Origin: an uncultured Alphaproteobacteria bacterium
GTDB taxonomy: Bacteria; Pseudomonadota; Alphaproteobacteria; Rs-D84
DNA length: 64,000 nucleotides
NCBI GenBank assembly: GCA_944389535.1
Contig: CALXMS010000004.1
Coordinates: 29,546 to 93,545 of the forward strand
Direction: 5' to 3'
Part shown: piece after piece, positions 25,385-34,155 of the stretch
How positions within the stretch are numbered: position 1 is the first letter of the stretch
Layout of the letters: each line of letters begins with the position of its first letter
Program-made: the position numbers and the translations under genes
The notes under the pieces: model-generated
Databases searched by the model: none
What the model was told of the DNA's origin: nothing
What the model saw: only the letters and a program-made list of their open reading frames with translations

Positions 25385-28120
25385 TTATTGTTCTGCAACC
25401 TCAGCGTCCACTTCTGCTTCTTCACCTTCATCGCTTAAAATGGATATAGCCGACACAACACGTTCGTTTTCTGCGGTACGGAACATAGTAACCCCCGCCG
25501 TTGCACGTCCTGCAATACGTACGTCTTTTACAGGTGTACGAATTATTTTTCCGCCATCCGTTACCATTATGATATCGTTATCGTCTTTGACTGGGAACGA
25601 ACCAGCAACGGCGGTATTCTTACCCCCAAGTTTAATATTGGTAAAACCGCCACCACCACGATGCGTTGTACGATATTCATAAGAACTTGTACGCTTTCCG
25701 AAACCATTTTCAGATATGGTCAAGATAAATTCTTCGTTTGCAGCCAATTCTTTCATTTTGGCGTCATCTAAAACCAGCGACGTTGCTTCTTCTTCATCGT
25801 CAGCCTCTTCTTCAATACCAGTTTCTGCGCGACGTGCGGCACGACTTTGCTTTATATAGGCTGCACGAACGGCCGCATCAGATTCACCATGATTCAGCAT
25901 CGCCATACCGATAATGCGATCATCTTTACCGAGCGTAATACCACGTACGCCCGTTGAATTACGTCCTGCAAACACACGAATTTCTGGTACGGGGAATCGT
26001 ATACAACGACCGCGATATGTAGCTAAGAAAACGTCTTGATCTTCATTACACGGTAAAACAGAAATCAAAGAATCACCATCATCCAGTTTCATCGCTATTT
26101 TACCGTTTGCACGAATTGAATCAAAGTCAGACATACGATTACGACGAACTGTACCTGATGCGGTAGCAAACATCAAGAAATGTTCTTTACCAGAGGCCTT
26201 TACACGTTCAACATCTTCTTCAGGAACTGGTAAAATTGCGGTTATCGTTTCACCATTTTCCAACGGCAATAAATTAACCAATGGACGCCCCTTCGCCGCA
26301 GCCGCCGCTTCTGGCAACTTATAAGTCTTTAATTTGTAACACAGCCCCTTAGAACTGAAAAACAATAACGGCGTATGAGTATTCGCGACAAAAACCTGAA
26401 CTACATAATCGTCGTCTTTTGTCGTCATTGCGTTACGTCCCTTACCGCCGCGCTTTTGTGCACGATATGTATCCAAAGCGACTCGTTTTATATAACCAGT
26501 ATTTGAAACAGTAACGACCATATCTTCACGAGCAATTAAATCTTCTATATCAATGTCTATTTCTGCGTCAGATATTTCCGTACGTCTTGGGCTGGCCCAA
26601 TTATCACGTACCATCGTAGTTTCATCGCGAATAATTTGAATGATACGTTCATGACTACCTAAAATATCTAGCAAATCTTTTATTTGCGCCCCCAGTTCTA
26701 CTAAATCCTCGTGCAATTTGTCACGTTCCAAACCAGTTAAACGATGCAATTGTAATTCCAGAATTGCACGCGCCTGATCTTCGGACATATAAAACATGCC
26801 ATCTTTATATTCTGTATTTGGGTCGTCTATTAACTGAATATAGTTTTCTATATCAGACGCTTTCCATCCACGAGAAACCAACGCTTCACGTGCTGCGTCA
26901 GGGTTTGCACTAGATTTAATCAGCTCAATGACTTCATCCAGATTACCAACGGCAACCGATAAGCCCAATAAAGTATGTGCACGATTACGCGCTTTATTCA
27001 AATCAAATATAGTACGACGACGAATTACTTCACACCGAAAGTCAATGAAAGCATCTAGTACCCCACGAACGTTAAACAACATTGGGCGACCACGGTTTAA
27101 CGCCATCATGTTAACTGGGAAATTAGTCTGCATTTCCGTGTACTGAAACATATGATTCAATACAACATCAGCGATTGCGTCACGTTTAAGTTCTATGACT
27201 ATTCGCAAACCTTCTTTTGAAGACTCGTCTCGAATTTCAGAAATACCTTCAATGCGTTTATCCTTACTTAATTCCGCAATTTTCATGATCAATTGCGCTT
27301 TATTTACTTGATAAGGTATTTCATCGACAACTATTGCCTGATGATCATGAAAAGTCTCCATATGAGTTTTTGCGCGAACTATTATTGAACCACGACCAGT
27401 GGTATGAGCCTTATACGCACCGGCCCTTCCCATTATTATTGCACCCGTTGGGAAATCCGGCCCTGGTATAATTTCAAATAACTCATCATCTGTAAGATTC
27501 GGATTGTTCAAAATGGCTAAAATACCATTACAAATTTCCCCTAAGTTATATGTCGGAACATTGGTCGCCATACCAACGGCAATACCCGAACCACCGTTTA
27601 CCAAAAAATTAGGAAATTTCGTCGGCAAAACAACCGGTTCTTGTAAAGTACCATCAAAGTTAGGCTGCCAATCCACCGTATCTTTTTCCATGTCGTCCAT
27701 CATGGACGCGCCAAGTTTAGACAAGCGTGCCTCTGTATAACGCATAGCAGCAGCTTTATCACCGTCACGAGAACCAAAGTTACCTTGTCCCTGAACGAGC
27801 ATCTCTCCCATAGAGAAATCCTGACCCATACGAACCATAGCCTCGTAAATGGAACTATCACCATGCGGATGATATTTACCCATAACGTCACCGACTATAC
27901 GTGCAGATTTTACAGTCGCCTTATTAGCAGGTGCTACATCATTCATAACGTACAAAATACGACGATGCACCGGTTTACATCCGTCACGAACATCCGGTAA
28001 CGCACGATCAACAATTACAGACATAGCATAATCTAAAAAGCTTGTCCGCATTTCGTGTTCCAAAGAAGATTGCGGTATTTTAATTTCGTTTACTTCGTTG
28101 ATATTATTTGTTTCTGACAT
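25385..28120 (-). CDS. gyrA: DNA gyrase subunit A
   Basis: The DNA-cleaving subunit of gyrase. The start at 28120 (MSETNN) is set by AAGGGA nine bases upstream. The 911-aa protein has the breakage-reunion domain with [28 protein letters not shown] (quinolone-determining region) and the catalytic Tyr in [10 protein letters not shown] (about 120). The C-terminal beta-pinwheel carries the GyrA-box motif in the form [10 protein letters not shown] (about 560). An acidic insert (EEADDEEEA, about 790) and an acidic tail are present. The quinolone-contact Ser is wild type, and the next acidic position is Glu, as in many Gram-positives, so no resistance change is visible. Confidence 0.98.
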   Translation of the reverse strand: MSETNNINEVNEIKIPQSSLEHEMRTSFLDYAMSVIVDRALPDVRDGCKPVHRRILYVMNDVAPANKATVKSARIVGDVMGKYHPHGDSSIYEAMVRMGQDFSMGEMLVQGQGNFGSRDGDKAAAMRYTEARLSKLGASMMDDMEKDTVDWQPNFDGTLQEPVVLPTKFPNFLVNGGSGIAVGMATNVPTYNLGEICNGILAILNNPNLTDDELFEIIPGPDFPTGAIIMGRAGAYKAHTTGRGSIIVRAKTHMETFHDHQAIVVDEIPYQVNKAQLIMKIAELSKDKRIEGISEIRDESSKEGLRIVIELKRDAIADVVLNHMFQYTEMQTNFPVNMMALNRGRPMLFNVRGVLDAFIDFRCEVIRRRTIFDLNKARNRAHTLLGLSVAVGNLDEVIELIKSSANPDAAREALVSRGWKASDIENYIQLIDDPNTEYKDGMFYMSEDQARAILELQLHRLTGLERDKLHEDLVELGAQIKDLLDILGSHERIIQIIRDETTMVRDNWASPRRTEISDAEIDIDIEDLIAREDMVVTVSNTGYIKRVALDTYRAQKRGGKGRNAMTTKDDDYVVQVFVANTHTPLLFFSSKGLCYKLKTYKLPEAAAAAKGRPLVNLLPLENGETITAILPVPEEDVERVKASGKEHFLMFATASGTVRRNRMSDFDSIRANGKIAMKLDDGDSLISVLPCNEDQDVFLATYRGRCIRFPVPEIRVFAGRNSTGVRGITLGKDDRIIGMAMLNHGESDAAVRAAYIKQSRAARRAETGIEEEADDEEEATSLVLDDAKMKELAANEEFILTISENGFGKRTSSYEYRTTHRGGGGFTNIKLGGKNTAVAGSFPVKDDNDIIMVTDGGKIIRTPVKDVRIAGRATAGVTMFRTAENERVVSAISILSDEGEEAEVDAEVAEQ

Positions 28121-28202
28121 CCTAGAAATTCCCTTATTTTTAACAAATAAAGCATAGCAAATTTTTTGACTTTCGGTCAAGACATAAACCCTAAAAAACG
28201 CA

Positions 28203-28230
28203 TTGACAAAAGCACAATTAGTGATAACAT
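28203..28230 (+). promoter_or_regulatory. Promoter for the small-gene/rpmH group
   Basis: Consensus TTGACA (28203-28208), 16-bp spacer, TAACAT (28225-28230). The predicted start near 28237 leaves only about four bases before the ATG at 28241. Confidence 0.7.
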
Positions 28231-28240
28231 TATTTTCATC

Positions 28241-28429
28241 ATGACAAAGATAACAGAAATTTTAAAACAGTCGCGCAAAGAAGCATATCTTATGTTTTTA
28301 AACTGTGACAAAAACGATTTTTTATTTCGTACCCAGTTAAAAAACATACAAAATAACTTAAGACGGTTAGAAAGGCTGATATATATGAAAAACAGTCTTA
28401 TTGCTCAAATACGCAGACGGGCAAAATAA
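28241..28429 (+). CDS. Small basic protein, 62 aa
   Basis: The ATG at 28241 is used because the promoter (28203-28230) lies just upstream and inside the longer reading frame. The product ([19 protein letters not shown] at the start) is helical and very basic (ending IAQIRRRAK), without membrane spans; it could bind nucleic acid. It precedes a 31-aa hydrophobic gene and rpmH on the same strand. Family not recognised. Confidence 0.55.
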   Translation: MTKITEILKQSRKEAYLMFLNCDKNDFLFRTQLKNIQNNLRRLERLIYMKNSLIAQIRRRAK

Positions 28430-28442
28430 AAGGATTTTATAT

Positions 28443-28538
28443 ATGTTTTTACCATTTTGGAGGCTTTTTAGCGCATTATTTGTATATTACCTTATGCTTG
28501 AGGGGTTAAAAAAACTAGGATTAATAAAATCTAAATAA
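28443..28538 (+). CDS. Hydrophobic micro-protein, 31 aa
   Basis: A short frame with a good ribosome binding site (AAAAGGATTTTAT before the ATG), the same sequence that precedes rpmH 140 bases downstream. The product starts MFLPFWRLFSALFVYYLM and ends in a basic tail (KKLGLIKSK): one membrane span with positive-inside charges. It begins 13 bases after the 62-aa gene. Coding is plausible from the ribosome binding site and amphipathic design but has no homology support. Confidence 0.5.
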   Translation: MFLPFWRLFSALFVYYLMLEGLKKLGLIKSK

Positions 28539-28543
28539 AAAGG

Positions 28544-28572
28544 TTGCGTTTTTATAAAACCTATGATTAAAT
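28544..28572 (+). promoter_or_regulatory. Candidate rpmH promoter
   Basis: TTGCGT (28544-28549), 17-bp spacer, TTAAAT (28567-28572), about 22 bases before the rpmH ATG with a ribosome binding site in between. Confidence 0.5.
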
Positions 28573-28594
28573 ATGGGCACAAAAGGATTTTATT

Positions 28595-28747
28595 ATGGCA
28601 ACAAAACGTACATATCAACCATCTAAGACTCGTCGCGTACGCACGCACGGTTTTCGTGAACGGATGGCTACAAAAAGCGGACGCGAAGTTTTAAATCGTC
28701 GTCGCGCAGCAGGTCGTAAAAGATTGGCTGTAACAGCAGAAAAATAA
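28595..28747 (+). CDS. rpmH: Ribosomal protein bL34
   Basis: A 50-aa protein with the whole bL34 signature: [20 protein letters not shown] and, further on, [22 protein letters not shown] lies upstream of the ATG. Its usual partners rnpA and yidC do not follow: the next gene is on the opposite strand, yidC is at 1833, and no rnpA is in this window. Confidence 0.98.
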   Translation: MATKRTYQPSKTRRVRTHGFRERMATKSGREVLNRRRAAGRKRLAVTAEK

Positions 28748-28772
28748 AAAAACCGCAATTGCGGTTTTTTTT
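28746..28772. terminator. Bidirectional terminator after rpmH
   Basis: CCGC (28753-28756) / GCGG (28761-28764) around AATT, flanked by paired A and T runs. It serves rpmH and the convergent thioesterase gene. Confidence 0.9.
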
Positions 28773-29499
28773 ATAAACGTTTCCATGTACATATAACATA
28801 TGCATTTTCTGTATCACCAGTTCTTATTTTATGACGGCTGACAGTTCCGTCAATTGCCACATCAACGCAAATTTCTGGTGTGTCTGGATTAATTTCTTTT
28901 TTGAAGTTTAATTCTATTCTCTTTAAAACGTGCTGATTACGATAAACATAACCTACGCTTTCTGTCGCCCAAACTGCATATACCGCATTATTAATATGTT
29001 GATTTACATCGATATCATCAAAACGACATTTAAAAACGTGTGTTTTTACGGTTTCAAAATCAGGAAATTTTTCAAACGATCTGTCCCATGCACGTTCAGG
29101 GATTATATTCCATGTCGCTAATTTTTCTTCCAAACGTAAAGGACGACGCTGTTCCATATCAATCAAAATCCATTGAGACGTTGCACGTACCATTAATCGT
29201 CCATCGCTTCCGCGAACTTCAAAATCACGCGTAGCGCGCAAACCATCATGTGCGGACGGCCATGTTATAAAAGATAACTCTTCGGCCTCACGAGGCATTT
29301 CAACAATATCTACCAGATAGTGCGTTACTACCCAAGCCATATTATTTTCTATCAAATACGTACGCCCGCACCCAAGAACTTCTGCGTGAGTATCAGCAAC
29401 GCCTTGCAACTCATTCATCAAGATCAATGGACGAACGTTACCATACCTATCACACTGATAAGCTTGTAACACGCGTTTTTCAACATATTTTTCTGCCAT
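28771..29499 (-). CDS. Acyl-ACP thioesterase (FatA/FatB-type, double hotdog)
   Basis: Hydrolyses acyl-ACP to free fatty acid and ends fatty acid elongation. The 242-aa protein has two hotdog domains: an N-terminal one around LQGVADTHAEVLG and NNMAWVVTHYLVDI (the central helix and sheet of the family), and a C-terminal one with DIDVNQHINNAVYAVW (about 168-183), which contains the conserved Asn and His of the catalytic site. Such thioesterases are typical of Firmicutes, Bacteroidetes and plants and are less common in Alphaproteobacteria. The start codon overlaps the valS stop (TAATG), so it is coupled to valS. Confidence 0.9.
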   Translation of the reverse strand: MAEKYVEKRVLQAYQCDRYGNVRPLILMNELQGVADTHAEVLGCGRTYLIENNMAWVVTHYLVDIVEMPREAEELSFITWPSAHDGLRATRDFEVRGSDGRLMVRATSQWILIDMEQRRPLRLEEKLATWNIIPERAWDRSFEKFPDFETVKTHVFKCRFDDIDVNQHINNAVYAVWATESVGYVYRNQHVLKRIELNFKKEINPDTPEICVDVAIDGTVSRHKIRTGDTENAYVICTWKRL

Positions 29500-31910
29500 T
29501 ATTCTGCCTTTACCTGATGATTTTGCGCAACTACGAAATCTATTTTATCACCTAAAACGATTTCATTTGCACGCGCTGCAGACTTAATTACACCGTATAA
29601 CGCCGCAGGAACGTCCGACGGTACAGTCAAAGTTTCTAATTTTGCACCGTTACCGATTTTTTGTTCCGTACGCATTCCACGAACTATTTTTAATAAATCC
29701 AACGCAATCTGCATTTCTGAAACATCTGTGTCACGTTTACCGTCAACTGACGGATATGCGGTTAAGTGCAATGTTTCACCGCCTTCATATGCTTTATATA
29801 TCTGCTGCCATAACTCTTCGGTCTGGAACGGTATAAATGGTGCATATAATCCGACTACCGCACGCAGCACTTCGTATAACGTCCACTGCGCCGATAGTTT
29901 TGATTCTGCGCTATATTTTTCTGGCGACCAGAACCTGTCTTTTATAAATTCAAGATATTGGTCACAGAATACCTCATAAAAGAAAGTGTCTATTGCCGCG
30001 CGAGAATTATAGTTATCATACTTATCCAAATTCTTACGAACCTCAGCAATTGTCTTATTTAATTCAGCCAATACCCAACGGTCTTCTATAAACCTGTCTG
30101 AAACCGGTACATTTTTTGCGGCATCTGGTTCAAAATCCGTTAAATTCATTAAAACATATTTTGCAGCGTTCCATAATTTGGTTAATAATTTCGAACCACG
30201 TTTAACTTCATCGTCGCTATATCGAATATCCGTACCAATTGGTGCGGTTGCGATCCAATAACGCAAAGCATCCGCGCCGAACTTTTCAACAGTATCTAAT
30301 GGGTCTGTACCGTTACCCTTCGTCTTAGACATCTTCTGTCCCTTAGAATCGCGTACCAATCCATGGAAATTTACTGTTCTAAACGGAACGTCACCCATAA
30401 CATACATTCCCATCATAATCATTCGAGCGACCCAGAAGAATATAATATCCGCCCCCGTATATAACAAATCTGTCGGATAATACTTCTTTAATTCCGGCGT
30501 TTCATCTGGCCACCCCAAAGTAGAGAACGGCCACAAAGCAGATGAAAACCATGTATCTAAAACATCTTTATCGCGCGTTAATTCTTTACCGCCCGCTTGT
30601 TTAATTGCGTCTTCTTCAGTTTCTGCGACATAAACATTACCTTCTGCGTCGTACCAAGCAGGTATATGATGCCCCCACCACAACTGACGAGAAATAGGCC
30701 ACTGACGAATATTTTTCATCCAAGACATATACAGGTTATAACGATGGTCTGGCATGAATTTTATTCGCCCATCTTCTACAACTTTTATCGCCGCATCAAC
30801 TAATTTTGTGGTATCAACAAACCATTGATCTGTTAAATATGGTTCCACAACAACCCCACCGCGTTCAGAATAAGGCGTAGGAATAACTTTATCTTCTATT
30901 TTTACTAATAACCCCGCGGTTTCAATGTCTTTAACGACTTCTTCGCGTGCTTTAAATCTATCCATACCGCGATATTTTTCAGGCACACAATCTGCATCAT
31001 TCAACTTTGCATCTGGCGTTAAAATATTTATTGCTTTTAAATTATGACGTTGTCCCACCTCCCAGTCATCAAAGTCATGAGCAGGCGTAATTTTAACCGC
31101 CCCCGTACCCTTTTCTGGGTCTGCATGTTCATCAGCTATAATTGGAATTTCTATACTTGTTAGTGGTATTATCGCTTTTTTACCGATAAGATGTTTTAAC
31201 TTTTCGTTTTCTGGATGTACAGCAATAGCTTGGTCGCCAAATAACGTTTCTGGACGCGTTGTTGCAATTTCAACAAAACCGCCCCCGACTAATGGATAAT
31301 TAAAGTAATAAAATTTACCTTTCTCTTCGCGCGTTTCCACTTCCAAATCTGAAACGGACGTCTGCTGTTTAGGACACCAGTTTACTAAACGCTTTGCACG
31401 ATAAATTATGCCCTCATTATACATCTTTACGAACAATTTAATAACTGCCCGAGACAAACCGTCATCCATCGTAAAACGTTCCCGTGACCAAACCGGAGTA
31501 ACGCCTAAAATATGCAATTGATTGACGATTTGACCGCCTTTATCAGCTTTCCATTTCCACGCATAATCCAATAATTCTTCAGTTGATAAAGAACGCGGAT
31601 TTATACCACGCTTCGACAAATCCCGTTCAACCAACAATTGCGTTGCAATAGATGCATGATCAGTTCCTGGTTGCCATAAAACATCATAACCGCACATACG
31701 TTTATAACGACAGATTATATCAGTCAACACGTTATCCAACGCATGCCCCATGTGTAAGTTACCAGTAACGTTCGGAGGCGGCATCATTATACAAAAAGCA
31801 GGCTTATCAGAGTTTACGTTATTTGCCCAAAAATTATTGTTATCCCAAAATTCTTGAATTCTGGTTTCTAATTCACGTGCGTTTAAATTTTTTCCTAATT
31901 CTATTTTCAT
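29499..31910 (-). CDS. valS: Valyl-tRNA synthetase
   Basis: Charges tRNA-Val. The 803-aa class I synthetase has the HIGH motif as NLHMGH within PPPNVTGNLHMGHALD, an editing domain (CP1) with TTRPETLFGD, and KMSKT in GQKMSKTKGNG. The anticodon-binding domain is present (about 580-760). It is short: bacterial ValRS usually exceeds 870 residues, the difference being the C-terminal coiled-coil tRNA-binding arm, which is absent here. It forms an operon with the downstream thioesterase through a one-base stop-start overlap. Confidence 0.97.
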   Translation of the reverse strand: MKIELGKNLNARELETRIQEFWDNNNFWANNVNSDKPAFCIMMPPPNVTGNLHMGHALDNVLTDIICRYKRMCGYDVLWQPGTDHASIATQLLVERDLSKRGINPRSLSTEELLDYAWKWKADKGGQIVNQLHILGVTPVWSRERFTMDDGLSRAVIKLFVKMYNEGIIYRAKRLVNWCPKQQTSVSDLEVETREEKGKFYYFNYPLVGGGFVEIATTRPETLFGDQAIAVHPENEKLKHLIGKKAIIPLTSIEIPIIADEHADPEKGTGAVKITPAHDFDDWEVGQRHNLKAINILTPDAKLNDADCVPEKYRGMDRFKAREEVVKDIETAGLLVKIEDKVIPTPYSERGGVVVEPYLTDQWFVDTTKLVDAAIKVVEDGRIKFMPDHRYNLYMSWMKNIRQWPISRQLWWGHHIPAWYDAEGNVYVAETEEDAIKQAGGKELTRDKDVLDTWFSSALWPFSTLGWPDETPELKKYYPTDLLYTGADIIFFWVARMIMMGMYVMGDVPFRTVNFHGLVRDSKGQKMSKTKGNGTDPLDTVEKFGADALRYWIATAPIGTDIRYSDDEVKRGSKLLTKLWNAAKYVLMNLTDFEPDAAKNVPVSDRFIEDRWVLAELNKTIAEVRKNLDKYDNYNSRAAIDTFFYEVFCDQYLEFIKDRFWSPEKYSAESKLSAQWTLYEVLRAVVGLYAPFIPFQTEELWQQIYKAYEGGETLHLTAYPSVDGKRDTDVSEMQIALDLLKIVRGMRTEQKIGNGAKLETLTVPSDVPAALYGVIKSAARANEIVLGDKIDFVVAQNHQVKAE

Positions 31911-31914
31911 TTTG

Positions 31915-32442
31915 TTATTTCCTAATTATCGGTTTCCAATTCTTTGTATCTATATTCTGTAATTCGACTGGCAAATCAGAATCTTTTAAAACATTCCAAG
32001 TTTGCGTTCTGCCAAATGGTCCTATTTTTCCACGCACTCGTAGTTTATCTTTATAATTTTTATCTTGCCAAATAACGCTGGAATAAATGCTGCCTTTTTT
32101 AGGATCCATTATTTTACCATCTGTATATTCTTTATCATCTGGATCCCATTCCATTCCCCATATAATGTCCAGTCCGACATACTTTGGACTACCCGATACC
32201 TTTTCTGCAATTTTTATTGGGTTATTTATCGTTTCAGATATATCCCCTTTTTCATCATATAACGCGATAATACGCCCCGCCAATAAAGTGCCTTTACCAT
32301 CTTGATATTCATACAAGCGAACAACAGATTTAGGCAAATTTGTTTCATCATCAATCGTCTGATAGGTTCCTATAAATGGCGTCAACGCAAATGCAGCAGT
32401 TGATAATAAAATACCAAAAATAGACAATATAAACAACTTCAT
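31915..32442 (-). CDS. Exported DUF2147 protein
   Basis: The 175-aa precursor has a signal peptide (MKLFILSIFGILLSTAAFA). The mature part fits DUF2147: a strand IGTYQTIDDETNLPKSVVRL, GTLLAGRIIAL, the Gly/Trp segment VGLDIIWGMEWD, DGKIMDPKKGSIYSS and the C-terminal KLRVRGKIGPFGRTQTW. DUF2147 proteins are predicted lipocalin-like periplasmic proteins of unknown function; some respond to envelope stress or host contact. The Cys pair often present in the middle is missing. It is four bases upstream of valS on the same strand. Confidence 0.88.
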   Translation of the reverse strand: MKLFILSIFGILLSTAAFALTPFIGTYQTIDDETNLPKSVVRLYEYQDGKGTLLAGRIIALYDEKGDISETINNPIKIAEKVSGSPKYVGLDIIWGMEWDPDDKEYTDGKIMDPKKGSIYSSVIWQDKNYKDKLRVRGKIGPFGRTQTWNVLKDSDLPVELQNIDTKNWKPIIRK

Positions 32443-32575
32443 GTAGACCCTTTTTAAATATACTCGACAAATCGTATCAAATAAAAAATAAAATTCAAGG
32501 CATTGTTATTTTTTTGTTTGACAAAATATAATTTTTGTACTACCGTTGACAACAATAAATTAAAAGAGCATGAAA

Positions 32576-32965
32576 ATGACAACAAAAGAGCTTTTGTTAA
32601 TAAAACAAATATTTATAGACAACTCAATAATTCATTTTATAGACACAGACAAAAACATACCAACAGACGTTTATACAATATACGCTCGATACAGAACTGA
32701 AACAAAAACCATAAACAAAAATATACTAACAATGAAACACAAACCAAGCGTCCATTTATTTGAAATAATGCTGGGTGACAGACTTATTTACAGCAAGACA
32801 TATAGTACAAAAGGTATAATAAACATAAGCAAAGTACAACATCCAAACACTGAAGATAGTTTAATTTGTGAAATCATACAAATATGTCAAAACAAAACAA
32901 ACCTTGACTATATAAAACAACTACAAGAACTCAAACATTTCTTACATCAATTAAAAGAAAAATAA
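32576..32965 (+). CDS. Hypothetical AT-rich protein, 129 aa
   Basis: The second of two ATGs (32576) has AAGAG at a proper distance; the first is only one base away from it. The product is basic and Ile/Lys/Asn-rich, with no signal peptide or membrane span. It has beta-strand-like middle segments and a C-terminal helix (YIKQLQELKHFLHQLKEK). Codon use is more AT-rich than in valS or comF. It is followed 15 bases later by a second unknown gene. Family not recognised; the pair may be a recent acquisition. Confidence 0.6.
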   Translation: MTTKELLLIKQIFIDNSIIHFIDTDKNIPTDVYTIYARYRTETKTINKNILTMKHKPSVHLFEIMLGDRLIYSKTYSTKGIINISKVQHPNTEDSLICEIIQICQNKTNLDYIKQLQELKHFLHQLKEK

Positions 32966-32980
32966 CAATAAGAAAAAACC

Positions 32981-33394
32981 ATGACGAACAAATTATTTAG
33001 TTTATTATATAACATAATTCCAAAAACATACGTATCTGTAGAAAACAACTCTTATATTTCGTGTTATTATTTTTATTTGCCTCGCGGCATCGGTGAAGAT
33101 GCATATGTTGAAATAAGCTGTGGTTATTCGCATATAGACAATAAAAACGCATATGCCAAATATCAGCTATATATTGATGATGAGTTATTATATGAAGCCT
33201 TTAAACCAATTGCTCTTGAACCACTAATTAATAAAGATGCAAAACAAATTTATGAAGAAAAAAATGAATTGGCCGATAAATTGGAAAAACTTTTAGAACT
33301 GTGTTCTACACAAATAATCGTACAAGAAATGAAAAGTCGTAATATGCATATGTTAAAAACATTTGCTGTATCAAACAATCAGCATACTCACTAA
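32981..33394 (+). CDS. Hypothetical protein, 137 aa, downstream partner of the 32576 gene
   Basis: Begins 15 bases after the previous stop, with a weak AAGAAA ribosome binding site. The product has a Tyr-rich first half (ISCYYFYLPRGIGEDAYVE) and beta-strand-like segments (YAKYQLYIDDELLYEAF), then a coiled C-terminal helix (YEEKNELADKLEKLLELC). The upstream protein has a comparable layout (a strand containing FEIMLGDRLIYSKTYS, then a C-terminal helix), so the two may be diverged paralogues. No signal peptide. Function unknown. Confidence 0.6.
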   Translation: MTNKLFSLLYNIIPKTYVSVENNSYISCYYFYLPRGIGEDAYVEISCGYSHIDNKNAYAKYQLYIDDELLYEAFKPIALEPLINKDAKQIYEEKNELADKLEKLLELCSTQIIVQEMKSRNMHMLKTFAVSNNQHTH

Positions 33395-33396
33395 TA

Positions 33397-34155
33397 TCAT
33401 ATCGCGCGCACGATTCTACAGAAAGTAACGCCGTAAATTTCTGCGGCACCAGCTTTCTTCAAGACTTTATATAATTCTGAAAAAGTCGCACCTGTTGTCA
33501 TAACGTCGTCTACCAGCAAAATCTTTTTACCCCTTATTTTATCTGGTTTAATGACATGAAATACACCACGGACATTTTCGGCACGTTGAGAAGCATTTTT
33601 ATGTCCCATGTCTGAACGGAAATCACGTCGCATACTATCTACGTCAACCCCGACCCCAAAAGCTTTTGCAATTGGATACGCTAATAAAGTAGCTTGATTA
33701 TAACCACGATAAAAAAGACGTTTATACGCCAACGGAACAGGCATAACAACATCAGGTTTTATGTCTACGTCTCGCAATGCCCACATCATCGCTCTGGACA
33801 TAAACTTAGCGTATTTTACACGACCTGCATGCTTAAAAGGTAACACCGCATCACGTGATACGTCATCATATACACATGCAGATCTAATCAAATCTAATTC
33901 GCAACAACCCGCAGCACAGTGTGGACACAAAGGTCGCACCCCCAAATCAATATTTGCAGGGAAAGGATAACCGCATTTCTCACACTTAGGATTACTAATC
34001 CAATTAAAAGCCGTCCAACAATCTGCACACAACTCTCCATCTGTGGAAACAGGTTGCGCACATAAAGGACACGAATAAGGAAATAAAAACTCAACTAAAA
34101 AGCGCGTAAAATAAGAAACTAAATTACGCGCATATTTGATATTTTCTTTTACCAA
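33397..34155 (-). CDS. comF: ComF-family amidophosphoribosyltransferase-like protein
   Basis: ComF proteins pair a zinc finger with a phosphoribosyltransferase fold and are needed for transformation in several bacteria. The 252-aa product has four CxxC pairs at the N-terminus (CPLC, CADC, CEKC, CPHC, within about 27-80), the PVPLAYKRLFYRGYNQ motif (about 138-153) and the PRPP loop ILLVDDVMTTGATF (about 214-227). Its start lies inside the end of the upstream OmpA-like gene (7-base overlap). comEC at 12169 is the other competence gene here. Confidence 0.93.
   Translation of the reverse strand: MVKENIKYARNLVSYFTRFLVEFLFPYSCPLCAQPVSTDGELCADCWTAFNWISNPKCEKCGYPFPANIDLGVRPLCPHCAAGCCELDLIRSACVYDDVSRDAVLPFKHAGRVKYAKFMSRAMMWALRDVDIKPDVVMPVPLAYKRLFYRGYNQATLLAYPIAKAFGVGVDVDSMRRDFRSDMGHKNASQRAENVRGVFHVIKPDKIRGKKILLVDDVMTTGATFSELYKVLKKAGAAEIYGVTFCRIVRAI

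Noticed and set aside
27000..28120. Fluoroquinolone-resistance change in gyrA
   Set aside because: The Ser of the GDSS motif is intact, and Glu at the next contact position is natural in many bacteria.
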